Part shown: positions 15,901 to 24,211 of the stretch, in pieces
Numbering within the stretch: position 1 is the stretch's first letter
How the letters are laid out: every line of letters starts with the position of its first letter
Source of the DNA: Phycisphaerae bacterium
GTDB lineage: Bacteria > Planctomycetota > Phycisphaerae > UBA1845 > JAFGLZ01
Length of the DNA: 36,005 nt
Assembly: GCA_016927755.1 (NCBI GenBank)
Contig: JAFGLZ010000261.1
Span: 1-36,005 of the forward strand
Direction: 5' to 3'
Translations under genes and position numbers: made by a program
The notes under the pieces: model-generated
Told to the model about the DNA's origin: nothing
Seen by the model: the letters and a program-made list of their open reading frames with translations, nothing else
The model's database searches: none

Positions 15901-16491
15901 ATGCGGTTCAACAACACGACGTCACTCGATTCCCATCGACTGGAGCGCATGTTCAGCCGGCACGCCGAGCCCTGGTCCCACGGGCGGCTCACGGTCTCCG
16001 TCCGCTACAGCAGGGGGGCCGACTTCTCGGGAACGTGCTTCTACGGACGCCACCTCGCCTACGTCAACCTCGGTCGGCACATCGAGTATCCCTATCCCAT
16101 CCGAACCCACATCGCGCGGGCCAGGTCCAACCGGCGATACTGGTGGAAGGAGATCTACACCGTCGACGCCGCCGACGGGTATCAGCTCGCCCTGTTCGTC
16201 TTCCTCCACGAGTACTATCACTGGCTCATCAAGCGAGCCAAACGCAACACCCGCCAGAAGGAGTCGATGTGCGATCGGTTCGCTACCCGTGTGCTCGTCG
16301 ATGACTACGGCGCCCTCGTGCGGGACGATCAGGGCAGACCCGTTGCCCGCCAGGATTGGGACTTCCAGGACCTCGACGGCTTCGTCGCCGCGGCCCTGCC
16401 CAGGCAAAAGCCCCGACCCGCCGCCCGGACCGTCATCCAACCCGTCCCCGCCGGTCAGTTGCTCTTCAGATTCCTCCGCGGGTCTCACTGA
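15901..16491 (+). CDS. Putative zinc-dependent HExxH protein, 196 residues
   Basis: The ATG at 15901 has GAGGG about 6 bases upstream and begins the part with balanced composition; the in-frame extension to 15799 is not supported. The protein is not clearly of a named family. Its key feature is FVFLHEYYHWLI with His103, Glu104 and His107, followed 14 residues later by Glu121 and Asp125 in KESMCDRFATRVLV. This spacing resembles the ImmA/IrrE arrangement HExxH...EExANxFA, so a zinc-binding gluzincin-like fold is inferred. No signal peptide or membrane segment is seen. The N-terminal half is rich in Arg, Tyr and Trp. No antitoxin-like or Xre-type partner is encoded next to it. Confidence 0.72.
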   Translation: MRFNNTTSLDSHRLERMFSRHAEPWSHGRLTVSVRYSRGADFSGTCFYGRHLAYVNLGRHIEYPYPIRTHIARARSNRRYWWKEIYTVDAADGYQLALFVFLHEYYHWLIKRAKRNTRQKESMCDRFATRVLVDDYGALVRDDQGRPVARQDWDFQDLDGFVAAALPRQKPRPAARTVIQPVPAGQLLFRFLRGSH

Positions 16492-16523
16492 CGGCCGGAC
16501 ACCCTCGTCCCGCGCGCATCGGC

Positions 16524-16551
16524 TTGAAATCCACCGCCCTAACGGCATAAT
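16524..16551 (+). promoter_or_regulatory. Sigma-70-like promoter upstream of xylA
   Basis: TTGAAA (16524-16529) and CATAAT (16546-16551) are 16 bases apart; each box matches the consensus at 5 of 6 positions. Transcription from it would give a leader of roughly 80 bases before the xylA start at 16641. No palindromic operator was identified in the leader. Confidence 0.6.
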
Positions 16552-16640
16552 GCCTGTGTACCCGGCCCGGCGCGTGGGCCGAGTCGAAGGGGCCGCCAGG
16601 CGGTCCGATCAACACCTGAGTCCGAAACGAAAGGTGCGCC

Positions 16641-17954
16641 ATGAGAGAGTTCTTCCCCGGCATCGAAAAGGTCAAGTACGAAGGCCCGAACTCCAGGAAT
16701 CCGCTTGCATTCAAGCACTACAACCCCAACCAGAAGATCCTCGGCAAGACCATGGCCGAGCATCTGAGGTTCAGCGTCTGCTTCTGGCACACCTTCAAGG
16801 GACTCGGTGGCGATCCCTTCGGGCCCGGCACGATGATCCGTCCGTGGAACAAATCCGACGACCCCATGGAGGTCGCCGAGATGACCCTGCGAGCGGCCTT
16901 CGAGTTCTTCACGAAGCTGGGCGTCGGCTTCTGGTGCTTCCATGACCTCGACATCGCTCCCGAGGCCGACACCCTCGCCGAGACCAACAAACGCTTCGAC
17001 GAGATGGTCAAGCTTGCCAAGAAGCTCCAACGCGACACCGGCGTGAGGCTCCTCTGGGGCACGAGCAACCTCTTCTCGAACCGCCGGTTCATGTCCGGCG
17101 CCGCCACGAACCCCTCCCCCGAGGTCTTCGCCTACGCCGCCAGCCAGGTCAAACGCGCGATGGACGCAACCAAGGCCCTCGGCGGCGCCGGCTACGTCTT
17201 CTGGGGCGGCCGAGAGGGCTACGAAACGCTCCTCAACACCGACATGGGTCGAGAGCTCGACCACCTCGGCCGGTTCCTCAACATGGCCGTCGACTACAAG
17301 AAGAAAATCGGCTTCAAGGGACAGTTCTACATCGAGCCCAAGCCAAAGGAGCCAACCAAGCACCAGTACGACTTCGACGCAGGAAGCTGCCACGCCTTCC
17401 TCCAGAAGTACGGCCTGATGGACCAGTTCAAGCTCAACATCGAGGCCAATCACGGAACGCTGGCCACCCACACGTTCCACCACGAGTTGGTCTATGCCGC
17501 GGCCAACGGCCTGTTCGGCTCCGTCGACGCCAACCGCGGCGACCTCCTCCTCGGCTGGGATACCGACCAGTTCCCGACCGACCTCTACGATACGACGATG
17601 GCCATGTGCGTCATCCTCCAGGCAGGCGGCTTCAAGACCGGCGGCCTCAACTTCGACGCCAAGGTCCGGCGACAATCGATCGATCCCGTCGACCTCTTCC
17701 ACGCCCACATCGGCGGCATGGACGCCTTCGCAAGGGGCCTCAAGGCCGCCGCGAAAATCATCCAAGGAAAGAAGTTCGAAAAGTTCATCAAGCAGCGATA
17801 CAGCGGCTGGGACCGTGGCCTCGGACAGAAGATCGAGAAAGGCCGAGTCGGGTTCCAGCAACTCGAGGCCTACACCCTCAAGAACGGCGAGCCCAAGATC
17901 CAGTCAGGCCGGCAGGAAATGCTCGAAAACATCCTGAACGAGTACATCCGGTAG
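16641..17954 (+). CDS. xylA: Xylose isomerase (class II)
   Basis: Interconverts D-xylose and D-xylulose, the entry step of xylose use. The 437-residue length is typical of the class II enzyme. All catalytic and metal residues sit at the same numbers as in E. coli XylA: His101 and Asp104 in FHDLDIAPE, Glu232 and Lys234 in YIEPKPKEP, Glu268 and His271 in NIEANHGTLA, Asp296, Asp307 and Asp309 in SVDANRGDLLLGWDTDQ, and Asp339 in GLNFDAKVRRQS. AAAGGTG lies close before the ATG. No xylulokinase, xylose transporter or XylR gene is adjacent, so it stands alone between a zincin gene and xthA. Confidence 0.97.
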   Translation: MREFFPGIEKVKYEGPNSRNPLAFKHYNPNQKILGKTMAEHLRFSVCFWHTFKGLGGDPFGPGTMIRPWNKSDDPMEVAEMTLRAAFEFFTKLGVGFWCFHDLDIAPEADTLAETNKRFDEMVKLAKKLQRDTGVRLLWGTSNLFSNRRFMSGAATNPSPEVFAYAASQVKRAMDATKALGGAGYVFWGGREGYETLLNTDMGRELDHLGRFLNMAVDYKKKIGFKGQFYIEPKPKEPTKHQYDFDAGSCHAFLQKYGLMDQFKLNIEANHGTLATHTFHHELVYAAANGLFGSVDANRGDLLLGWDTDQFPTDLYDTTMAMCVILQAGGFKTGGLNFDAKVRRQSIDPVDLFHAHIGGMDAFARGLKAAAKIIQGKKFEKFIKQRYSGWDRGLGQKIEKGRVGFQQLEAYTLKNGEPKIQSGRQEMLENILNEYIR

Positions 17955-17970
17955 GGTGCGCGATGTGACC

Positions 17971-18146
17971 CCAAGCTGCCTGCGGGAATGCATGAACAGA
18001 TCGCTGAGAGTGGGTGGCCCATCGCTTCAGCGGTGGGGGACTCGAATTCAGGCCGGGGAGTGCGTCCCCGATGAATGAAGCCATGAGCCACGCATCGAAG
18101 CTTCTCGATGAGTACACTGTCCATTCATCGCTGCGGGACGCTTAGG
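17971..18146. repeat. 175-bp interspersed element, near-full copy 4
   Basis: The best-preserved copy. Left terminus CCAAGCTGCCTGCGGG and right terminus GCTGCGGGACGCTTAGG form an imperfect terminal inverted repeat of about 28 bases. The core starts at 18012 and includes GAATTC; the inner right arm is ATGAATGAAGCCATG. The right terminus ends 5 bases before the xthA ATG, so the element supplies that gene's ribosome binding site region. Confidence 0.85.
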
Positions 18147-18151
18147 TTGAA

Positions 18152-18922
18152 ATGAAGATCGCAACCTGGAACCTCAACTCGATCCGAGCCAGGCTCGAAC
18201 GCCTCCTGGCTTGGCTCCGCCAGCACGACCCCGACGTGCTCTGCCTCCAGGAGCTCAAGGTCGCCGACCAGGCCTTCCCCCACGAGACCATCCGTGAGGC
18301 CGGCTATCACGCCGCCGTCTTCGGACAGAAGACCTACAACGGCGTGGCCATCCTCAGCAGAACCGAACCCCAGGACGTCGAGCGCGGCATCGACGACGGC
18401 GTCAACGACCCACAGGCCAGGTTCCTATCCGCCCGGGTCGGCGACGTCCGCGTAGTCTCGATCTACGTCCCCAACGGCCAGGAGGTCGGCTCCGACAAAT
18501 ACGCCTACAAGCTCGACTGGTTGCGGCGATTCCGCGCCTACCTCGATCGCCGCTTCTCCCCGTCTGACGCCCTCATCGTCTGCGGCGACACCAACGTCGC
18601 CGTCGACGAAAAGGACGCCGCCAACCCCGACCAGTGGGCCGATAGCGTCCTCTGCCACGCCGACGCCCGCGCCGCCCTCCGCGACGTCCTCGACTGGGGC
18701 CTCGTCGACGTCCTCCGGCGCCACCACCCCGAAGGAGGCCTCTACTCCTGGTGGGACTATCGAATGCTCGCCTTCCCCAAGAACAACGGCCTGCGAATCG
18801 ACCACATCCTCGCCACCCCGCCCCTGGCCAACCGCTGCACCTCGGCCGAAATCGACCGCGACGAACGCAAAGGCGCCAAACCCTCCGACCACGCCCCCAC
18901 GATCGCCGAGTTCGACTGCTGA
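18152..18922 (+). CDS. xthA: Exodeoxyribonuclease III family AP endonuclease
   Basis: A 256-residue enzyme of the exonuclease III/EEP fold, acting on abasic sites and 3' blocked ends in base excision repair. Motifs: Asn7 in TWNLNSIRAR, Glu34 in CLQELKV, the IYVPNG strand, GDTNVA with the Asp-Asn pair, GLRIDHIL and SDHAP with the catalytic His near the C-terminus. The TN (rather than FN) in GDTNVA occurs in other bacterial family members. The ATG has only a weak Shine-Dalgarno match (TTAGG, 5 bases upstream), which belongs to the right end of the repeat element. Confidence 0.94.
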   Translation: MKIATWNLNSIRARLERLLAWLRQHDPDVLCLQELKVADQAFPHETIREAGYHAAVFGQKTYNGVAILSRTEPQDVERGIDDGVNDPQARFLSARVGDVRVVSIYVPNGQEVGSDKYAYKLDWLRRFRAYLDRRFSPSDALIVCGDTNVAVDEKDAANPDQWADSVLCHADARAALRDVLDWGLVDVLRRHHPEGGLYSWWDYRMLAFPKNNGLRIDHILATPPLANRCTSAEIDRDERKGAKPSDHAPTIAEFDC

Positions 18923-19029
18923 TAAGCCCCCTGGCACCGCCAAAACGCTCGGTACCCAGTTCTTATCGGTCCCCCAACGATTACCACCGGTTTCCATGAC
19001 ACGCACCCCTGGTTTTCATAAAACACAAG

Positions 19030-19057
19030 TTGACTTTCACTTTATACATATTATAAT
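19030..19057 (+). promoter_or_regulatory. Near-consensus sigma-70 promoter for the DUF2089 gene
   Basis: TTGACT (19030-19035) and a perfect TATAAT (19052-19057) are 16 bases apart inside a conspicuous AT-rich patch. This is the best promoter match in the window. It would give a leader of about 33 bases before the GTG at 19097. Confidence 0.8.
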
Positions 19058-19096
19058 TGATTCAGCCTTGAAGATTATCCAGAAAGGACCGTCCCG

Positions 19097-19429
19097 GTGA
19101 GCGAATCTCAGACGAATGCGAGGCGATGGGTCGATCATCTAGAAGATGAAGACCTCGCCTTCATCAAGCGGTTCGTCCTGGCCTCGGGCTCACTCAAGGA
19201 GTTGGCCCAGGCCTACGGGATCTCCTACCCGACCGTCCGCCTCCGGCTGGACCGCCTCATCGAGAAGATCAAGCTATGGGACAGCCAGGAGATCTCGAGC
19301 GAGTTCGAAAAGGTGCTGCGCGTGCAGTACGCCGAGGGGAAGATCGACATGGGCACGGTCAAGACGCTCTTGGCCGCCCACAAGCGAGAGCTGGGGGATC
19401 GTCATGATCAGACGAATACTGAGTCTTAG
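19097..19429 (+). CDS. DUF2089-family HTH protein
   Basis: A 110-residue protein starting with GTG, with AAAGGA 8 bases upstream. It contains an HTH-like segment (LKELAQAYGISYPTVRLRLDRLIEKI, roughly residues 35-60) preceded by DEDLAFIKRFVLASGS, the pattern of the DUF2089 family. The N-terminal zinc-ribbon of longer DUF2089 proteins is missing here. Members are probably DNA-binding regulators, often encoded just before a membrane protein. Here the 3' end overlaps the next gene by 26 bases, so the two are translationally linked. The strong promoter upstream suggests high basal transcription or autoregulation. Confidence 0.82.
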   Translation: MSESQTNARRWVDHLEDEDLAFIKRFVLASGSLKELAQAYGISYPTVRLRLDRLIEKIKLWDSQEISSEFEKVLRVQYAEGKIDMGTVKTLLAAHKRELGDRHDQTNTES

Positions 19430-20267
19430 CGTGCTCCTCTGGACCACCACCGCCTGCGCCGAACAGCTCCTCCGCGAGGTCCAATGGGCCCCGCTGATCG
19501 ACGGCGAGACTGGCGTGATCGTCACGAACAACACCGACGCCGCCAAGGGCGGGGTGTACGTCAGGAACCCTTCGCCGCGCTCCGTCACGGTCCCGCTCGC
19601 GACGTTGAGCGATCTTGGCATCACGAGCGATCGCTACGCCCTCCGGGGCGAAGTCCGCTACAAGGGCGTGGAGGGCGACGCCTACCTCGAGATGTGGAGC
19701 CGCTTCGATGACGGCAAGAAGTTCTTCACCCGGACCCTCGGCCCCGGGCCCATGGCCCCAATCACCGGTTCATCCGGATGGCGCGCCTTCGTCTTGCCCT
19801 TCTGCAACAAGCAAGACGCCCCAACCCCGAGCGCCCTGGAGATCAACCTCGTGCTGCCCGGCTCCGGCGAGGTCTGGATCGCTCCGCCCACCCTCGCCCA
19901 GTTCGGTCCCAATGAAGATCCCACGGCCGTCGCCGGTCAGTGGTGGAGCGGCGCGACGGCAGGCCTGATCGGCGGCATTCTGGGCATCGCGTTCGGCTGC
20001 ATCGGTAGCTTGATCGGCATCCTGGCCTCGCGCGGCCGGGCCCGAGGATTCGTCATGGGCCTCCTCTCCGCGATCCAGGTCATCGGCGTCCTCGTGCTGA
20101 TCGGCGGCGTCGTGGCCCTGATCAAGTCGCAGCCCTATGCCGTCTACTACCCGCTGCTACTGCTGGGCATCTTGTGCTCGGCCCTGGGCAGGGGCTTGGC
20201 CCCCACGATCCGAAGACGCTACGACGAACTGGAGCTCCGCAAAATAACCGCCATGGACACCGTCTGA
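19404..20267 (+). CDS. Exported membrane protein partnered with DUF2089, 287 residues
   Basis: Starts at an ATG inside the end of the DUF2089 gene, with GGGGGA 6 bases upstream. A signal peptide (MIRRILSLSVLLWTTTACA, cleavage before EQ) is followed by a soluble domain of about 160 residues outside the membrane (beta-rich, with EVRYKGVEGDAYLEMWSRF and GSGEVWIAPPTL). Three C-terminal membrane segments follow (GLIGGILGIAFGCIGSLIG; GLLSAIQVIGVLVLIGGVV; YYPLLLLGILCSALG), then a short basic tail. No family is recognised. The middle domain resembles carbohydrate-binding or jelly-roll patterns only loosely. The overlap with the regulator suggests that DUF2089 controls it or works with it. Confidence 0.82.
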   Translation: MIRRILSLSVLLWTTTACAEQLLREVQWAPLIDGETGVIVTNNTDAAKGGVYVRNPSPRSVTVPLATLSDLGITSDRYALRGEVRYKGVEGDAYLEMWSRFDDGKKFFTRTLGPGPMAPITGSSGWRAFVLPFCNKQDAPTPSALEINLVLPGSGEVWIAPPTLAQFGPNEDPTAVAGQWWSGATAGLIGGILGIAFGCIGSLIGILASRGRARGFVMGLLSAIQVIGVLVLIGGVVALIKSQPYAVYYPLLLLGILCSALGRGLAPTIRRRYDELELRKITAMDTV

Positions 20268-20310
20268 TCCGCCCCCGAGCGGGACTATGGACTCATTTCA
20301 CGGCTCGTCC

Positions 20311-20372
20311 GTCGCGTAGCATGGGCATCCTGCCCATGAACCTCCATGCGCAATGCACACTCGCTACGCGAC
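20311..20372. repeat. Nested hairpin repeat, copy A
   Basis: Outer arms GTCGCGTAGC (20311-20320) and GCTACGCGAC (20363-20372) are perfect inverted complements of 10 bases. Inside lies a second hairpin, CATGGGCA-tcc-TGCCCATG (20320-20338). Translated, this belongs to the repeat family that yields HGQDAHAT-like peptides, which I recall from planctomycete genomes. It lies 90 bases before the next start codon. Confidence 0.7.
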
Positions 20373-20462
20373 GCTGCCTCTCGATCAAACCCGATCCCTG
20401 TTGCACCCCACCTCTCCCCGTCGCTACCATGCCGGCGCTTCCCAACCCGGAGGACCTGCGGC

Positions 20463-23135
20463 ATGGCACACGGGCGATTGCGACGCGCGATCATCGGAGC
20501 GATTGGGCTGACCCTTGCGATGGGGATTGAAAGCCGCGGAGACCCCCAAGTACTCTTCCGCCCCATCGCCTCCCTCGCCGCGACCTCACCGAACCGTCTC
20601 ACCGACCCCGGCTTTGAGCAGGTCGGCACGGGCCCGTCCGATTGGCACGCCTTCGAAAAGGGCTTCGACGTCGACAAGGACGTCCGCTCAGAGGGCCGGC
20701 AATCAATCCGCTGCCACGCCGACGATACCAACACCTCCCTCGGCGCGCGTGCCGTCTTCCAGCTCAACCACACGCGGGTCGTCCCGATCCGCATCGCCGT
20801 TCACACGAAGTGCAAGGACGTCCCCGGCACGCCCACCCCGGGCTACTCCATCTACGTCGACCTGATCCACACCGACGGTACACCGACCTGGGGCCTGATC
20901 AAGCCGCTGCCCACAGGAACGCACGACTGGCGGCAGCACACGCTCACCATCGTGCCCAACAAACCCATCCGCGCGATGAGCCTCCATCTGCTGCTGCGCG
21001 GCGTCCGTGGAACCGTCTGGTTCGACGACGCGACCGTCTCGATCTACGACCAAGCAGACGTCCGCATCTTCGACGGACAGCCCGTCGAGCTCGCTGACAG
21101 CGCGGCCACCGCAAAACACGAAAGCCGCCCCGTCCGCCTCGCCGATGACCAGGGCGGCCTCCAACTCCTCGGCGACCCATCGTCCGGCGACGTCACCAAC
21201 GTCAGCGTGCCCGGCAAGAGCATCCCTCCCGGCCCCCTCGCCGGAGGCGTCTTCCTCCAGGACGTCGGCGCCGGCGGCCCCGTCTGCAGAGTCGCCGGCA
21301 AGGTCGATGCTGGCGGCGGCAAAACCGTGGTCGCCGCAGCGCTCGAGCCCCTGGCGATGGATGTCTCCGCGACATGGACGGCCGACAAGGGACGCATCAC
21401 CGGGCGCGTGGATCTCCACGCCCGGGATCAACGAGAGCGAGCTCTCTCCCTCGTCGTCGCCGTTCCCGTCGACCTTCGCGGCGGCCAGTGGTTCGACGAC
21501 GCCAGACGCCGGCGCCCCATCGAGCCGGGGCGAAGCTACTGCAACGCCGCGAGAATGAACGTCGGCAAGACAGGCACCAGCTCGATGTATCCCTTCGCCG
21601 CCGTGACAAAGGACAACGTCGGCCTCGCCATCGCCGTGCCCCTCGACGAGCCGAGAATCGTCCGGCTCGCCTACGACGCCGAGCACCAGTGGTTGTATGC
21701 CGCCTTCGATCTCGCCCTCTCCCCCGACCCCGTGAAGCTCCCCGGCCGCGCCCGCCTCGACTTCGAGCTCTACACCTTCGACCCGAAGTGGGGCTTTCGC
21801 GCCGCCCTGCAGCGCTATTACGACCTCCATCCCGATGCCTTCAAACGCCGCGTCGACGACGTCGGTCTCTGGATGGCCTTCGCCAAGATCAGCGCGGTCG
21901 AGCGACCGGAGGACTTCGGGTTCTACTTCAAGGAGGGACTCGGCGACCAGACCTACGATAACGCCCACGGCATCCTGACCTTCCGCTACACCGAGCCCCA
22001 GACCCACTGGCTCAGCATGCCAAAGGACATGGAGCGAAGCGACGACCAGGCCGTCAATTACTTGACCAAGCTGAGTCGCGAGGCCGACGCGCCCACGCGG
22101 CGGATCTGCGCAGCCACCCTAACCTCGGCGGCCAAGAAGGCCGACGGCCAATACTGGCTCTGGTTGCTCGACACCCCATGGTGCAACGGAGCCGTCTTCG
22201 CCCTGAACCCCGACCCCGATCTCCCAGGCGACGTCACCAAGGCCAAGCTCAACTACGATCCCGCCCAGGCCGCAAAGCTCTACCGAGACGCCCCGGACGC
22301 GGGCGTCGACGGCGAGTACCTCGACTCGCTCGACGGCTGGTGCTATCAGCAGAACTACCGCCGCGAGCACTTCAGAACCGTCGACGTCCCCCTCGTCTAC
22401 GACACCGAAACGCGCCGTACCTGCATCATCAACGCCTTCAGCATCTGGGAATACGTCCGCTGGGTCGGCAAGCACGTGCACGACAGCGGAAAGCTCATGA
22501 TGGCCAACACGACGCCCACCTACTACCCGTGGCAGGTCGCCCACCTCGACGTCATGGGACAGGAGCACAACTGGAACCCGGGGGGGCGCTGGCAGCCCAT
22601 GTCCGACGCCGAGCTGCTCTACCGGCGTTCGCTGTGCGCGACCAAGCCCTATCTGCTCCTGCAGAACTCTGACTTTGCCCAATGGACCGAGCGGCACACG
22701 CGCTGGTACCTGATGCGGGCCGGCGCCTACGGGGTCCAGCCGTCGTTCTTCAGCGCCAACGCCTCCACCGACCACTACTTCACCAAACCCGCCTGGTACA
22801 ACCGGGATCGCCCGCTCTTCAAGCAGCTCATCCCCATCATCCGGCGCATCGGCCGGGCCGGCTGGTCCCCCGTCACACTGGCCCGATCCGACAAGGCGTC
22901 ACTGCAGGTCGAAAGGTTCGGCCAAGCCGGCGGCAGTGAGTGCTTCCTCACCATCCACAATCCCGGTGACCAGACTGCCTCCGGCGTGATCAGGCTCGAG
23001 CCGAACCTACGCGCGGCCACAGCGGAGGACATGCTCTCGCACAAGCCGATCCCGATCGCCCCCGACCCCGCCGAATGCCGCTTCTCGGTCTCGGTTCCCG
23101 CTCACGAAGCCCTGTTCGTCCACCTGCGCCGCTGA
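20463..23135 (+). CDS. Large secreted glycosidase-like protein, 890 residues, family not recognised
   Basis: The ATG at 20463 has GGAGGA 8 bases upstream and opens a signal peptide (MAHGRLRRAIIGAIGLTLAM). The frame is open further upstream but crosses the hairpin repeat. After the signal comes a CBM-like jelly-roll (LTDPGFEQVGTGPSDWHAFE, then GRQSIRC, and WFDDATVSIYD near 180). A beta-rich region and a C-terminal barrel-like region from about residue 480 follow, including GVDGEYLDSLDGW near 613 with several acidic residues, and LMMANTTPTYYPW. The fold suggests a polysaccharide-active enzyme, but no numbered glycoside hydrolase family could be assigned. It is followed 209 bases later by the convergent SDR gene. 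Confidence 0.78.
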   Translation: MAHGRLRRAIIGAIGLTLAMGIESRGDPQVLFRPIASLAATSPNRLTDPGFEQVGTGPSDWHAFEKGFDVDKDVRSEGRQSIRCHADDTNTSLGARAVFQLNHTRVVPIRIAVHTKCKDVPGTPTPGYSIYVDLIHTDGTPTWGLIKPLPTGTHDWRQHTLTIVPNKPIRAMSLHLLLRGVRGTVWFDDATVSIYDQADVRIFDGQPVELADSAATAKHESRPVRLADDQGGLQLLGDPSSGDVTNVSVPGKSIPPGPLAGGVFLQDVGAGGPVCRVAGKVDAGGGKTVVAAALEPLAMDVSATWTADKGRITGRVDLHARDQRERALSLVVAVPVDLRGGQWFDDARRRRPIEPGRSYCNAARMNVGKTGTSSMYPFAAVTKDNVGLAIAVPLDEPRIVRLAYDAEHQWLYAAFDLALSPDPVKLPGRARLDFELYTFDPKWGFRAALQRYYDLHPDAFKRRVDDVGLWMAFAKISAVERPEDFGFYFKEGLGDQTYDNAHGILTFRYTEPQTHWLSMPKDMERSDDQAVNYLTKLSREADAPTRRICAATLTSAAKKADGQYWLWLLDTPWCNGAVFALNPDPDLPGDVTKAKLNYDPAQAAKLYRDAPDAGVDGEYLDSLDGWCYQQNYRREHFRTVDVPLVYDTETRRTCIINAFSIWEYVRWVGKHVHDSGKLMMANTTPTYYPWQVAHLDVMGQEHNWNPGGRWQPMSDAELLYRRSLCATKPYLLLQNSDFAQWTERHTRWYLMRAGAYGVQPSFFSANASTDHYFTKPAWYNRDRPLFKQLIPIIRRIGRAGWSPVTLARSDKASLQVERFGQAGGSECFLTIHNPGDQTASGVIRLEPNLRAATAEDMLSHKPIPIAPDPAECRFSVSVPAHEALFVHLRR

Positions 23136-23176
23136 CCCTTTGCCCACGCATCGCAGACTTTCATGGCACGGCACCA

Positions 23177-23225
23177 GGCCCTCGCACGTAGGCGAGACAC
23201 CTTCAGCCATGCATGTGCGAGCCGG
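23177..23225. repeat. Inverted repeat between convergent genes
   Basis: CTCGCAC (23181-23187) and GTGCGAG (23215-23221) are perfect inverted complements, with GGC/GCC extending the stem after one bulge. It lies between the ends of the 890-residue protein gene and the SDR gene. No T-run follows, so it is only a possible bidirectional termination or processing hairpin. Confidence 0.4.
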
Positions 23226-23344
23226 CAACAGCCCGATCCCGCCGTTCGGGCCGCACGACCAGACCTCTCCGGTGCGCAATCGTCCAAAGGAGCTGCGACG
23301 GACTCCACCCCTAGCCCAAGCCACTATCCCCAAACGCCGCCGCT

Positions 23345-24196
23345 TCACTTGATGCCAAGCGCCTTGAGAAGCACATAGTCCCGAAGCCGCGCCGGCAACA
23401 AGCTCAACACGCGCTCCAGACGCCCGTTCTTGCCCACGAGATAATGCGTCTTCGGACGCCGCGACGTCAGCGCATGCACCGCCACCCGAGCCACCGCCTC
23501 AGGCGGACTACCTTGAGCCGCCAGTTCAACGGCCGCCTCCCGCATCCCACCGATCAAACCGCCATAGAGTTCCTGTAGATCCGCCGAGCTCTGCTCAAGG
23601 AACTCGTCCCCCTCGCTCAGCGCCTTCTCCCAGATAGGCGTCGCGATCGCCCCCGGCCGAAGCACCGCGACATGAATGCCCCAAGGCCTCAGCTCCATGC
23701 GCAAAGCGTCCGCCATCGACTCGATCGAGTGCTTGCTCATGCTGTAGGGGCCCGCCAGCGGGAGCGTCAGGAACCCGCTCGTCGATCCCGTGAAGACGAT
23801 CCGACCCTTCGCTCTCCGCAGCAGCGGCAAAAACGCCTGCGTCACCGCTACCTGCCCCACGACGTTCACCTCGAGCTGCCGACGCAGATCGGCGATGGGG
23901 ATAAACTCCATCGGCGCGTTCACGGCGATCCCCGCATTGTTCATCAGCCCCGCCAGCCCCGCATCGCCCACCGCCTCTGACACCCGCTCCCTCGCCGCCG
24001 CCACCTGACCCTCATCCGTCACGTCCAGCAGCACCGGCTCCAACCGCTCGCTCGCCTCCGCCCGCAACGCATCCCCCGCCGCCGCCTGACGAACCCCCGC
24101 AAACACCCGAAACCCCGCCCGATCAAGCGCCAGCACGCTGGCCCGACCAATCCCCGTCGACGCCCCCGTCACAACACACCACCGCGCCGCACCCAT
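23345..24196 (-). CDS. Classical short-chain dehydrogenase/reductase
   Basis: A 283-residue NAD(P)-dependent SDR. Cofactor motif TGASTGIG at 10-17, NNAG at 86-89, Asn111, and the catalytic Ser138, Tyr151 and Lys155 (YSMSK) are all present; PG follows at 181-182. Arg36 just after the second strand suggests preference for NADP. Length and the extended C-terminus resemble SDRs acting on lipids or steroids, but the substrate is unknown. GAGGAGG lies 6 bases before the ATG at 24196, so the in-frame extension to 24532, which crosses hairpin repeats, is rejected. Confidence 0.92.
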   Translation of the reverse strand: MGAARWCVVTGASTGIGRASVLALDRAGFRVFAGVRQAAAGDALRAEASERLEPVLLDVTDEGQVAAARERVSEAVGDAGLAGLMNNAGIAVNAPMEFIPIADLRRQLEVNVVGQVAVTQAFLPLLRRAKGRIVFTGSTSGFLTLPLAGPYSMSKHSIESMADALRMELRPWGIHVAVLRPGAIATPIWEKALSEGDEFLEQSSADLQELYGGLIGGMREAAVELAAQGSPPEAVARVAVHALTSRRPKTHYLVGKNGRLERVLSLLPARLRDYVLLKALGIK

Positions 24197-24211
24197 CAGA
24201 CGCCTCCTCTT

